Part shown: piece after piece, positions 1 to 7,001 of the stretch
How positions within the stretch are numbered: position 1 is the stretch's first letter
Layout: every line of letters begins with the position of its first letter
Source: Chloroflexota bacterium
GTDB lineage: Bacteria; Chloroflexota; Limnocylindria; P2-11E
Length of the DNA stretch: 19,124 bases
Reading direction: 5' to 3'
NCBI GenBank assembly: GCA_005889445.1
Contig: VBGS01000034.1
Coordinates: 1-19,124 of the forward strand
The notes under the pieces: model-generated
What the model saw: the letters and a program-made list of their open reading frames with translations, nothing else
What the model was told of the DNA's origin: nothing
Database searches by the model: none
Position numbers and translations under genes: made by a program

Positions 1-414
1 AAGCGCCTGCGCCCGACCGATCTCGTCGTCCGCGTACCAGTTGCGCGTCACGCGCGTGTCCACGCGACCATTCGCGACAGTACGAAAGCGCGCGCCCGCT
101 GGCCCACCGAGCGCCCATTCGGGAACGAAGTTGGCGCCGCTCATGTGTCCGCAAAAGAGCGTGGGCAGGATCTGAAGCCGGTTCGCGGACGCAAGATCGG
201 CGACGGTCACCAGGTGCGCGAGCGCATCCTCCGAGACGCGCTCAGGGTCGGGCTGGAAGTCTTCCCACAACAGAAAGAAGCGAACGAGGTCGCCACCCGA
301 CGCGCGGATCCGCGCGAAGTCGCGCGCGGTCTCGTCCGCGGCGAAGCGCTGCCACCAGCGCATCGCGCTCGACGCGGGCCAGTAGTTGACGCCGACACGG
401 AAGCTCTCGCTCAA
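1..414 (-). CDS. Glycoside hydrolase (GH5/cellulase-like), N-terminal part only
   Basis: Reading back from base 414 gives 138 codons open to the window edge. The start is TTG at 414-412, overlapping the TGA stop of the glycosyltransferase upstream, and the next in-frame Met is 18 residues in. The protein opens with VGVNYWP, then AMRWWQRF, a helix with TARDFARIRASGGDLVRFF, and LLWEDFQPDPERV. Later segments are LQILPTLFCGHMSGANFVPEW and NWYADDE. This N-terminal (beta/alpha) pattern, with a GVNYWP first strand followed by a conserved R-F-x-x-W-E-D-F block, is typical of family 5-like cellulases and mannanases of unknown substrate. The catalytic glutamates lie outside the window, so substrate and activity cannot be judged. 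No clear Shine-Dalgarno precedes the TTG, which fits translational coupling to the gene before it. It is the third gene of a minus-strand operon with the SRPBCC and GT4 genes. Confidence 0.7.
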   Translation of the reverse strand, partial: MSESFRVGVNYWPASSAMRWWQRFAADETARDFARIRASGGDLVRFFLLWEDFQPDPERVSEDALAHLVTVADLASANRLQILPTLFCGHMSGANFVPEWALGGPAGARFRTVANGRVDTRVTRNWYADDEIGRAQAL

Positions 415-1439
415 GCGACGTGCGCGCCGGACAGCACCTGCTCGTAGACCCGCAGATAGTCGTCGACCATGCGGTCGCGGCTGAAGCGCTCGGCCGCGCG
501 GGCACGGATCGCGCGGCGATCAAGACCGCGCGCACGGGGAACGGCGGCGATCGCGCCGCGCAGGTCGTCGACCACGAAACCGGTGATCCCCTCGTCGACG
601 ACCTCGGGAACCGAGCCGCGTCGCAGGGCGATCACCGGGGTACCGCACGCCATCGCCTCGATCATCGAAAGCCCGAAGGGTTCGGCGAAGCGGACCAGGT
701 GCAACAGGGCCAGCGCAGACCCGAGGAGCTCGTCGCGATCCCGCGGGCCCAACGGGCCGACGTAACGGACGCGCTCGCCGTCGACGTGTGGCGCGATCTC
801 GCCGGCGAAGTACTCGCGGTCCTGAATGATGCCGGCGATGACGAGAGGCAGCCCGACGGCACGCGCCACGGCGATCGCCTCGGCGACCCCCTTGTCCGGA
901 TGGATGCGCCCGAGGAAGACGAGGCCACGACCCGTTCGCTCGCGTGGCGTGAACTCGGAGAGATCGATGCCGTGGTGGATCGTCGCAACGTAGTGCAGGG
1001 ACGGATCACGATCGGCGTTGCTGATCGAGATGTAGTGCGAGCGCCCGTCGTACCGGCGGTAGACGGGGCGGATGCGGTCCGATGAGAAGCCGTGGATCGT
1101 GGTGACGAGCGTCGTATCGACGAGATTCGAGTACGTGAGCGGCAGGAAGTCGAAGTGGTTGTGGATGAGGTCGAACGAGCCGGCCTTCTCGAAGGCGTTC
1201 GCGATGTGGAGCGATTCCCAGACTTTCGGATCGAGCGAGAGATCGTCGTTCAGCGGGCTCGGGCAGACCGCGTCCAATCGCGCCGCCGTGACGCTATCCG
1301 CTGTCGCGAACAGCGTCACGTCGACGCCACGCTCGACGAGTCCCTCCGTCAAAAGGGACACGACGAGCTCCCAGGGGCCGTAGTGACGCGGCGGCACACG
1401 CCAGGAGATCGGCGCGAGCATCGCCACGCGCATGGACAT
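411..1439 (-). CDS. GT-B glycosyltransferase, family 4 type
   Basis: A 342-residue protein of normal family length, predicted cytosolic, transferring a sugar from an activated donor to an unknown acceptor. The N-terminal half has MRVAMLAPI followed by a PPRHYGPWE loop and HNHFDFLPL, as in the GT4 acceptor domain. The donor domain starts with VFLGRIHPDKGVAEAI (about 174-190) and carries the E-x7-E motif EPFGLSMIE at 253-261, followed by AMACGTPVIALRRGSVPEVV. These are the nucleotide-sugar binding signatures of GT4 enzymes. The ATG at 1439 lies 6 bp after the SRPBCC stop, and an in-frame ATG two codons later (1433) is an equally possible start. The stop overlaps the TTG of the glycoside hydrolase. 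Pairing of a GT4 with a GH5-like hydrolase suggests polysaccharide or glycoconjugate turnover, but the acceptor is unknown. Confidence 0.9.
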   Translation of the reverse strand: MSMRVAMLAPISWRVPPRHYGPWELVVSLLTEGLVERGVDVTLFATADSVTAARLDAVCPSPLNDDLSLDPKVWESLHIANAFEKAGSFDLIHNHFDFLPLTYSNLVDTTLVTTIHGFSSDRIRPVYRRYDGRSHYISISNADRDPSLHYVATIHHGIDLSEFTPRERTGRGLVFLGRIHPDKGVAEAIAVARAVGLPLVIAGIIQDREYFAGEIAPHVDGERVRYVGPLGPRDRDELLGSALALLHLVRFAEPFGLSMIEAMACGTPVIALRRGSVPEVVDEGITGFVVDDLRGAIAAVPRARGLDRRAIRARAAERFSRDRMVDDYLRVYEQVLSGAHVA

Positions 1440-1445
1440 ATCGCG

Positions 1446-1943
1446 CTAGCGGCGCGAGCTGGTGCCGGCCTCCTGATCCTCCTCGACGCGTTCTCCTTCG
1501 ATCCGGCCGCGCCAAGCTCCGGTCGGAGCGCCGTGTGACTCGACGAACTCTTTGAAACGGTTCAAGTCACCCTGGACACGCATGTCGTCCGCGCCGAGGA
1601 CATCCCCGACGCGCTCGAGCACACCCAGAGGCTCCCAGTGCAGCTCGAGCTCGACCTTCGTCTTGTCGGGGCCGAGGGGCGCGAAGCGGACGGTGCCTTC
1701 GTTTCGCGCGCCGGCGATGCTCCGCCACGCGATGACCCTGTCGGGATCTTGCTGGTAGATCTCAGCATCCCATTCCTCGACCTTGCCGCCGACCTTCGCG
1801 CGCCAGTGCAGCCGCTTGTCGTCGAGCTGTTTGACCGAGTCGACGCCTTCCATGAATCGCGGGAACTCCTCGAACTGCGTCCACTGGTCATACGCGACCC
1901 GGACCGGGACGTTCACCTCGATCGATTTCTTGAGCTTCGGCAT
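1446..1943 (-). CDS. SRPBCC (polyketide cyclase/dehydrase-like) family protein
   Basis: A 165-residue protein. Residues 1 to about 140 match the START/Bet v1-like SRPBCC fold: IEVNVPVRVAYDQWTQFEEFPRFMEGV at the front, then DKRLHWRAKVGGKVEEWDAEI, VIAWRSIAG and TKVELELHWEP, closing with a long helix around LNRFKEFVE. This V-x-VPVxxAYDQWTQFEEFPRFM block is typical of the cyclase/dehydrase-type SRPBCC proteins common in actinobacteria and Chloroflexi, whose ligand is usually unknown. The tail after residue 140 is charged and low in complexity. A strong Shine-Dalgarno, GGGGGAG (complement of 1950-1956), sits 6 nt before the ATG and fixes the start. It leads the operon SRPBCC, GT4, GH5-like. No catalytic residues can be assigned. 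Confidence 0.87.
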   Translation of the reverse strand: MPKLKKSIEVNVPVRVAYDQWTQFEEFPRFMEGVDSVKQLDDKRLHWRAKVGGKVEEWDAEIYQQDPDRVIAWRSIAGARNEGTVRFAPLGPDKTKVELELHWEPLGVLERVGDVLGADDMRVQGDLNRFKEFVESHGAPTGAWRGRIEGERVEEDQEAGTSSRR

Positions 1944-2116
1944 GACTATCTCCCCCGCCGTTTCTTCTGTTGGCAGCCCATCGGTCGCGCAAGAGCGGTG
2001 CCACCTCCGAAGGCGCGCGGTCGCCTGCGGGACGGCTTGCCGAGCCCGAACCCCGGCGCTACGCGGAGAATCGAGCCGATGTCACACCAGAACGGTCCGC
2101 GGTGCTCTCTTCATGG
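1944..2116. other. Divergent intergenic region, SRPBCC / sigma factor
   Basis: 173 bp between the minus-strand SRPBCC start and the chosen plus-strand sigma start. Apart from the SRPBCC Shine-Dalgarno I see no convincing -35/-10 pair, hairpin or repeat. ECF promoters often read GAAC near -35 and CGTC near -10. A GAACC occurs near 2048, but no matching -10 stands at the right distance, so I do not call a promoter. The sigma frame is also open through most of this interval, so the true sigma start could be further upstream. Confidence 0.4.
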
Positions 2117-2565
2117 ATGGAGGCCCAGCCGTTGACCCTTCCCGCGGGCGGGCGGGACTCGGTCGCGCCGTTACCGGCGGCGTTCGAGAGGCTGTTTCGG
2201 GCCGAATACGTCCGCGTTGTCGGGATCGCGAATCGGATCCTCGGCGACCAGGGCGAGGCGGAGGACGTCGCGCAAGAAGTGTTCCTCTCCTTTTATCGGG
2301 CGCACACCGCGGACGCCGGCTACGCGTCGGCATGGCTGCACGCCGCGGCCGCGCACGCCGCTCTCAACACCATCCGGTCCCGCACTCGGCGCACGCGACG
2401 CGAGACAGCTCAGGCACTCGCGCCCGATGCCGCCGCGCCGGACGATCCCGCCGCGGTCGTGGCGGTCACCGAGACGCAGTCCGAGGTACGAGCGACGTGC
2501 GCGCTTCGAGCGTCGGAACACTGCTTCGCCGCGCCGAAGATGCCTTCCGGAGGGAAATGCGATGA
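2117..2565 (+). pseudogene. ECF-type sigma-70 factor, region 4 lost by internal deletion and frame break
   Basis: From ATG 2117 one frame encodes a sigma-70 region 2: FERLFRAEYVRVVGIANRIL, then DQGEAEDVAQEVFLSFYRAH (region 2.2-like core-binding helix) and ALNTIRSRTRRTRRE. It reaches ETQSEVR near 2490 and then turns into unrelated sequence. A different frame picks up at GTG 2497 as VRASSVGTLLRRAEDAFRRE and stops at TGA 2563-2565, exactly overlapping the ATG of the anti-sigma gene. SVGTLLRRAEDAF is the recognition-helix end of ECF region 4. About 30 residues that normally lie between (the LP..xR...L....SYxEIA part) are absent, and the two halves are out of frame. Read straight through, the first frame would run to 2659 with a nonsense tail. 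This is either a real deletion that destroys -35 recognition or an assembly error. The upstream start is uncertain. Confidence 0.75.
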
Positions 2566-3581
2566 ACGACGAGCAGATCGAGCGTGCGCTCGCGATGAGC
2601 GAGCTCAAGGTAGACACCGAAGATGCGCTTCTGCGCTTTCGTGCGCGCGCGGCAAATGAGCAGATCGTCCCCGTCGTCGCGCCGCTGAGACGGCACCCCC
2701 CGACGCGGCTACTTCAAGGGCTGGCCGCCGCCGCGGCCGTCGTGCTGATCGCGAGCGGACTCGCGCTTTCGGGCGCGGCGGGGTCGATCCTCAAGATCTT
2801 CGAGCCGAAGCAGATCGTCGGTGTGCCCGTCACGCCCAGCGACCTCTCGTATCTGGGCGGTGCATGCGCCAACCTCCAGCTGCAGCAGTGTCTGGGCACC
2901 TACGGAACGTTCACCTGGACCACGCCGCCCCAGCCGAAGGAGGTCCCCTCTCTGACGGCGGCGACCAACGCGGCCGGGTTCACGGTGCAGACGCCGGCAT
3001 CGTTGCCGTCCAGCGTGACCGGTCAGCCGCGGTACGGGGTGATCAATCAATCGAGCGCGACGTTCACGTTCAGCGCCGACGCGACAAGGCAGGCGGCCGC
3101 AAAGCAGAACCGAACCGCCCCGCCGCTGCCGGCGAACATCGACGGCGCGAAGCTCTTCGTCACGGGCGGTCCCGCGGTCGTGATGGTCTGGGGCGCGCCC
3201 GCGAGCGCGAGCCCGAGCGATCCGACCGCGAACATCCCGACGCTGGTGGTCGGTCAGGCGAAGGCGCCGGTGATCTCGAGCGACGGGGTGACCGTCGCCG
3301 AGCTCCAGGCGTATCTGCTCTCGCAGCCGGGGATCTCGCCCCAGCTGGCGGCCGCGCTCCGCGCGATCAGCGATCCCACCAGCACGCTGCCCGTCCCGAT
3401 CCCAGCGGAGCTTGCCATCTCGCACCAGGTCACGCTGCAGAACGGCGCGCAGGGCCTGTTCATCGGCGACAACACCGGGATCGCCAGCGCCGTCATCTGG
3501 CAGCGAGGCGGCATGATCTACGAGGTGATCGGCTCGCTGACCGAAGCTCAGGGACTCGCGGTCGCGAACTCCATGCGCTAG
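2562..3581 (+). CDS. Anti-sigma-like single-pass membrane protein
   Basis: A 339-residue protein. Residues 1-48 are a charged cytosolic segment with two predicted helices (DEQIERALAMSEL, TEDALLRFRARAA). Residues 51-73 form one membrane span rich in Ala/Val/Leu. The remaining 260 or so residues are an extracytoplasmic domain rich in Ala, Pro, Ser and Thr, including NAAGFTVQTPASLPSSV, VVMVWGAPAS and a closing WQRGGMIYEVIGSLT. That layout, directly behind an ECF sigma gene, is the classic plan of a membrane anti-sigma factor. The start is well set: GGAGGG at 2549-2554 lies 7 nt before ATG, and the ATG overlaps the sigma TGA (ATGA at 2562-2565). No zinc-binding HxxxCxxC (ZAS) motif is visible, so sigma binding is inferred from position and topology. 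The stop overlaps the GTG of the ABC ATPase, tying the pair to the exporter. Confidence 0.8.
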   Translation: MNDEQIERALAMSELKVDTEDALLRFRARAANEQIVPVVAPLRRHPPTRLLQGLAAAAAVVLIASGLALSGAAGSILKIFEPKQIVGVPVTPSDLSYLGGACANLQLQQCLGTYGTFTWTTPPQPKEVPSLTAATNAAGFTVQTPASLPSSVTGQPRYGVINQSSATFTFSADATRQAAAKQNRTAPPLPANIDGAKLFVTGGPAVVMVWGAPASASPSDPTANIPTLVVGQAKAPVISSDGVTVAELQAYLLSQPGISPQLAAALRAISDPTSTLPVPIPAELAISHQVTLQNGAQGLFIGDNTGIASAVIWQRGGMIYEVIGSLTEAQGLAVANSMR

Positions 3582-4483
3582 TGGCGTCCGCGCCCGCGAT
3601 CCGCGCGGAGCACATCACGAAGCGCTACGGGAGGATCGTGGCGCTCTCGGACCTGAGCCTGGATGTCGCATCCGGAGTCTTCGGGTTCCTCGGGCCGAAC
3701 GGCGCGGGCAAGACGACCGCCATCAAGGTGCTGCTCGGATTGACGCGACCGACCAGCGGCGGCGGCGCGATCCTCGGCGAAGGATTCGGGACCAAGGCGG
3801 CGCTCCGGCGGATCGGCTACCTCCCGGAGCTCTTTCGTTACCAGTCGTGGCTCGCCGCACGTGAGGTGCTCGCGCTGCACTGCGAGCTCGCCGGCATCGA
3901 ACGCGCGCGTTGGAGCGCGGAGATCGACCGGATCCTCGCGATCGTGGGCCTCGCGGATCGCGGCGCAAGCCGCGTGGGCACGTTCTCCAAAGGGATGCAG
4001 CAGCGGCTCGGGCTCGGCGTGGCGCTTCTCGGCGATCCGCAGGTCGTCCTGCTCGACGAGCCCACGAGCGCGCTCGACCCGGTCGGGCGTCACGACGTTC
4101 GCGAGATCATCCGCGCGCTTCGCGAGCGCGGCGCGGTCGTGTTTCTCAACTCGCACCTGCTCACCGAGGTGGAACAGGTCTGCGACAGCGTCGCGATCGT
4201 CGACCGCGGCAAGGTCGTGGCCCAGGGGACGCTCGCGGACCTGCTCCGCACGTCGTCGGTGCGCATTCGCGCATCGGGGCTCACCCGCGAGGGACGCGCC
4301 GCGCTTGCCCGATTCGGCGAGCTCGACGACGCCGCTGACGGCGCGATCCTCATCCGGGGCATCGAGATGGAGGGCATCCCCGATGCCGTCGCGTCCGCGG
4401 TCGCCTCCGGCGCGCGGGTGTACGCCGTCGAGCCGCAGCACGAGTCCCTCGAGGAGCGCTTCCTCCGGCTGCTCGGCCAATGA
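3581..4483 (+). CDS. ABC-2 type exporter, ATP-binding subunit
   Basis: A 300-residue ATPase of the DrrA/CcmA-like class that energises the adjacent ABC-2 permease. Walker A is GPNGAGKTT at 38-46, the ABC signature is the variant FSKGMQQR at 135-142, Walker B is VVLLDE at 155-160 followed by PTSALDP, and the H-loop His is 192 in NSHLL. The Q-loop position reads IGYLPELF, without the usual glutamine. A C-terminal accessory domain (about 215-300) follows, as is usual for exporters of this class. The GTG start at 3581 shares its G with the TAG stop of the anti-sigma gene, and the stop overlaps the permease ATG (ATGA). The substrate is unknown. Linkage to a sigma/anti-sigma pair suggests envelope-stress or antimicrobial export. 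Confidence 0.93.
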   Translation: MASAPAIRAEHITKRYGRIVALSDLSLDVASGVFGFLGPNGAGKTTAIKVLLGLTRPTSGGGAILGEGFGTKAALRRIGYLPELFRYQSWLAAREVLALHCELAGIERARWSAEIDRILAIVGLADRGASRVGTFSKGMQQRLGLGVALLGDPQVVLLDEPTSALDPVGRHDVREIIRALRERGAVVFLNSHLLTEVEQVCDSVAIVDRGKVVAQGTLADLLRTSSVRIRASGLTREGRAALARFGELDDAADGAILIRGIEMEGIPDAVASAVASGARVYAVEPQHESLEERFLRLLGQ

Positions 4484-5340
4484 CGGGGAGTCTCGTGGTC
4501 GCGCGGCTCCTGATCGGAGAGGCCGCCCGCCGCCGGCTGCTGCTCGCGCTCCTGCTGCTCACCCTCGTCGTGATCGCGCTGACGGTCTGGGGATTCTCGC
4601 GGATCAACGAGCTCACCCCATCGGGACAGCCGATCAGCGAGGCCCAGCGGCGGACGATCGCGTCGCAGCTCCTGATCCTCGTCATGTTCATGTTCAGCTG
4701 GGTGATCTCGCTCGCATCCGTCTTCGTCGCGGCGCCGGCGATCTCGGGCGAGCTCGAATCGGGCATCGCCGCCGCGGTGCTCGCGCGGCCGATCTCGCGC
4801 CTCGAGTACGTGGTCGGAAAGTGGCTGGGGCTTCTCGCGCTCATCCTCGCGTACGGGATCGGTGCGGGCGTCGTCGAGATCGTCGCCGTCAACGTGGTCG
4901 TCGGCTATCTGCCGCCCCGACCCCTCGAGTTCCTCGCGTTCGTCGTCGGAGAGGGTGTGGTCCTGCTCACGCTCGCGCTGGCGCTATCGACGCGGATGAG
5001 CGGGATGGTCGGTGGCGTCATCGCGGCGATCCTGTTCGGGATCGCGTGGATGGGCGGGATCATCGGTGGGGTCGGCGCCGCGCTCGGAAACCAAACGATC
5101 ACGCACGTCGGTACCGCGACGAAGCTCATCCTCCCAACGGACGGGCTGTGGCGCGGCGCGGTCTGGAGCCTGGAGCCCGCGGTCATCATCGCCGCGAACA
5201 CGCAGCTGGGCCCGGCGGTCGCCGCCAACCCGTTCTTCGCGGCCGAGCCGCCGCCGGCGGCGTACGTCGTCTGGGCGGTCGCCTGGATCGCGGCGGTCCT
5301 CGTGCTCGCCGTCTGGAGCTTCCGGTCGCGGGAGATCTGA
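4480..5340 (+). CDS. ABC-2 type exporter, permease subunit
   Basis: A 286-residue membrane protein with about six spans (roughly 20-38, 63-88, 112-143, 153-171, 176-201 and 263-281). The motif AAPAISGELESGIAAAVLARPISRLEYVVGKW at about 84-115 is the hallmark of ABC-2 permeases: an I-x-x-E-x-E-x-G-x-x-x-x-x-L-x-x-P-x-S-R block on the cytosolic coupling loop. A periplasmic-type loop lies between spans 5 and 6. It starts with ATG overlapping the ATPase stop and so is translationally coupled to it. The two subunits would form the full exporter as a dimer of each. Confidence 0.92.
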   Translation: MTGSLVVARLLIGEAARRRLLLALLLLTLVVIALTVWGFSRINELTPSGQPISEAQRRTIASQLLILVMFMFSWVISLASVFVAAPAISGELESGIAAAVLARPISRLEYVVGKWLGLLALILAYGIGAGVVEIVAVNVVVGYLPPRPLEFLAFVVGEGVVLLTLALALSTRMSGMVGGVIAAILFGIAWMGGIIGGVGAALGNQTITHVGTATKLILPTDGLWRGAVWSLEPAVIIAANTQLGPAVAANPFFAAEPPPAAYVVWAVAWIAAVLVLAVWSFRSREI

Positions 5341-5357
5341 CCCGCTAGGATCGCGGC

Positions 5358-5848
5358 GTGCCTCCGGTCGACCGAGCGTTCTCTCGTCGCGCCGGATTCC
5401 AGGCATACCTGATCGGGGCGTTCTCGCTGGCCTACGCGGTGGTCTTCCTGGGCTTCGTGCGCCGTGACCCCGGCGATCTGAACGCCGCGGCCGTCGCAGC
5501 CGCTCTCCTCGCGGGCGGCGGGCTGTCGGCCACGATCGCGGTCGTCGCGACGGCAGGCCGGGTCTTGGGCGATGCGCGCTGGTGGCTCACCGCGGTCGGC
5601 GTCGGATACGGCCTGCTTTCCGCGGTGCACGGTGTGACCGACGCGATCGCGAACGTGCAGGGCCTGCCGGTCGCGGAGATCTCGCCGACCGACCCGCGCG
5701 GGCTCGCGACGTTCGGCTCGACCTCATGGTCCTGTTCGTCGCGAACGTCGCCGCGTCGCAGGGCCTCGTCCTGGTCACGGGCGGTCTCGCGTCGGTGATC
5801 CTCGTCCCGGCGTTCTGGATCTGGACCGGCAGGACGCTGCGCCGCTAG
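5358..5848 (+). pseudogene. Small multi-pass membrane protein, interrupted by a one-base frameshift
   Basis: From GTG 5358 (AGGA 7 nt upstream, 17 bp after the permease stop) the frame encodes membrane spans around FQAYLIGAFSLAYAVVFLGF, NAAAVAAALLAGGGLSATIA and WWLTAVGVGYGLLSAVHGVT. It then loses its hydrophobic character after GLATFG at base 5717. The -1 frame continues smoothly as DLMVLFVANVAASQGLVLV, LASVILVPAFWIWTG and RTLRR, ending at TAG 5848. Adding one T after 5717 (GGCTCGAC to GGCTTCGAC) restores GLATFGFDLMVLFV and a 163-residue protein with four or five spans. Unrepaired, the first frame ends near 5798 with a Ser/Arg-rich tail. I do not recognise the family. Its position suggests co-transcription with the ABC-2 exporter. 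Confidence 0.72.
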
Positions 5849-5883
5849 GGCCGCTCGAGCGGGGAGCGCTCGCGCTGCCGCTC

Positions 5884-6609
5884 GTGGGCGCGGCCGCGCT
5901 GGGGCTGCCGCTGTACGTGTTTCCGCGCCCGTTCGCCGCGATCGCGGGACTCGCGGGTGACGATCTCCTTATCTATGAGCTCGGCGGCGCGGCCATGCTC
6001 GGCTATGCCGTCGCGCTCGTGATCGCCGCGCGTCGCGGCGAGTGGCGCCCGCTGCGCTTCGTCCTCATGGCCACGTACACATTCGGCGGGGTCGCGCTTC
6101 TCGCGGGCCTGGTCTCGTTCGCGTCCGGGACCATCACCGGCTTCGTCCTCATCACGACGATCTGGGGCGTCCTCGTCGGTTGGATCGTCGGCCAGATCCT
6201 GGTCGCCCGCCGCGGGCTGCGCTCGGGGCCGCGCGATGTCGCCGGCTGGGTCGCGGTGGTGCTCGCCCTCGCCACGCTCTCGGCCGCTGTCTTCGGTCTC
6301 GGACCGCAGGCCGCCGGGCCGTTCGCGGCGCTCATGGGGTACCGCGGGACCGACGAATACGTGTATCGCCTGGCGGGCGCGGCGTGCTTCGGCTACGCGG
6401 TGATGGGCATCGGCGAGCTGCGCTCGCTCCACTGGGGCGACATCTGGCTCGCGAACGTCATGGCGCTCGTGTTCAACGGGCTCGCGTTCATCGCGGCGCT
6501 GCTCGAGGTGCTCGCCGGACGCGCCACGCTCCTCGCGCTGCTGGTGACGGCGGCAGCCGGCTTCTTCACGGTCGCGATCGCCGTCGTCCTTTTCCGCCGC
6601 GGCCGCTAG
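5884..6609 (+). CDS. Eight-span membrane protein with internal duplication, family unknown
   Basis: From GTG 5884 the protein has 241 residues and about eight hydrophobic spans. It is built from two related four-span halves. PFAAIAGLAGDDLLIYELGG with AAMLGYAV in the first half aligns with PFAALMGYRGTDEYVYRLAG with AACFGYAV in the second, and the later spans match in position. The start is uncertain. GTG 5884 falls inside the first hydrophobic stretch. In-frame CTG 5875 sits 8 nt after GGGGAG (5861-5866) and would lengthen that span. No ATG exists in frame after the preceding stop at 5848. No catalytic or ligand motif is visible, so I assign no function. Its TAG stop overlaps tail-to-tail with the stop of the cupin gene. 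Confidence 0.75.
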   Translation: MGAAALGLPLYVFPRPFAAIAGLAGDDLLIYELGGAAMLGYAVALVIAARRGEWRPLRFVLMATYTFGGVALLAGLVSFASGTITGFVLITTIWGVLVGWIVGQILVARRGLRSGPRDVAGWVAVVLALATLSAAVFGLGPQAAGPFAALMGYRGTDEYVYRLAGAACFGYAVMGIGELRSLHWGDIWLANVMALVFNGLAFIAALLEVLAGRATLLALLVTAAAGFFTVAIAVVLFRRGR

Positions 6610-6980
6610 TCCACGATCCGCGTTTCTCCTGGCCCGAGGATGGACCAGTGGGCCATGTCCTTCCCGGGCTTCGCGCCGTGCCAGTGCTTCGTGTTCGCGG
6701 GAACAAGGACCACGACACCGGGCGTGAGATCGTGCTGCTCGCGCTCGCCCGCGACGATCCCCTCGCCCTCCGTGACGAGAAGGATCTGATCGGTCGAGTG
6801 CACGTGCCAGCGGTTGCGCGCGCCGTCCTTGAAGAACACCTCGGAGAGCCGCAGGTCCTTGCTGTGCTCGCTGCCGATCGCGGGGAGCGTCTCGACGTGG
6901 CCGGAGAAGATCTCCGCGACGCTGCGGGTCCGATCTCTCGGATCGACCTTTATCACTCGCACGATCACAGATAAAAGCAC
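6606..6980 (-). CDS. Cupin-domain protein
   Basis: A small single-domain cupin of at most 124 residues. The metal-site motif appears as RWHVHSTDQILLVTEGEG, with H-x-H then Gln where many cupins have Glu, followed by a glycine-rich turn. The second motif is PGVVVLVPANTKHWHG. This matches the (R)-mandelonitrile-lyase-like / carboxymuconolactone-associated small cupins, but the activity cannot be told from sequence. Several GTG codons compete for the start: 6980, 6968, 6962 and 6956. The conserved part begins at RVIKVDPRD, so one of the inner GTGs is likelier than the outermost. It diverges from the LolD-like ATPase and converges tail-to-tail on the duplicated membrane protein (stops share CTAG). 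Confidence 0.85.
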   Translation of the reverse strand: MLLSVIVRVIKVDPRDRTRSVAEIFSGHVETLPAIGSEHSKDLRLSEVFFKDGARNRWHVHSTDQILLVTEGEGIVAGEREQHDLTPGVVVLVPANTKHWHGAKPGKDMAHWSILGPGETRIVD

Positions 6981-7001
6981 AAACGACGCAAACTGGAATG
7001 C

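Noticed and set aside
2048..2110. An ECF-type promoter for the sigma operon (GAACC near 2048)
   Set aside because: No CGTC-like -10 at the right spacing; in this GC content such a pentamer is expected by chance.
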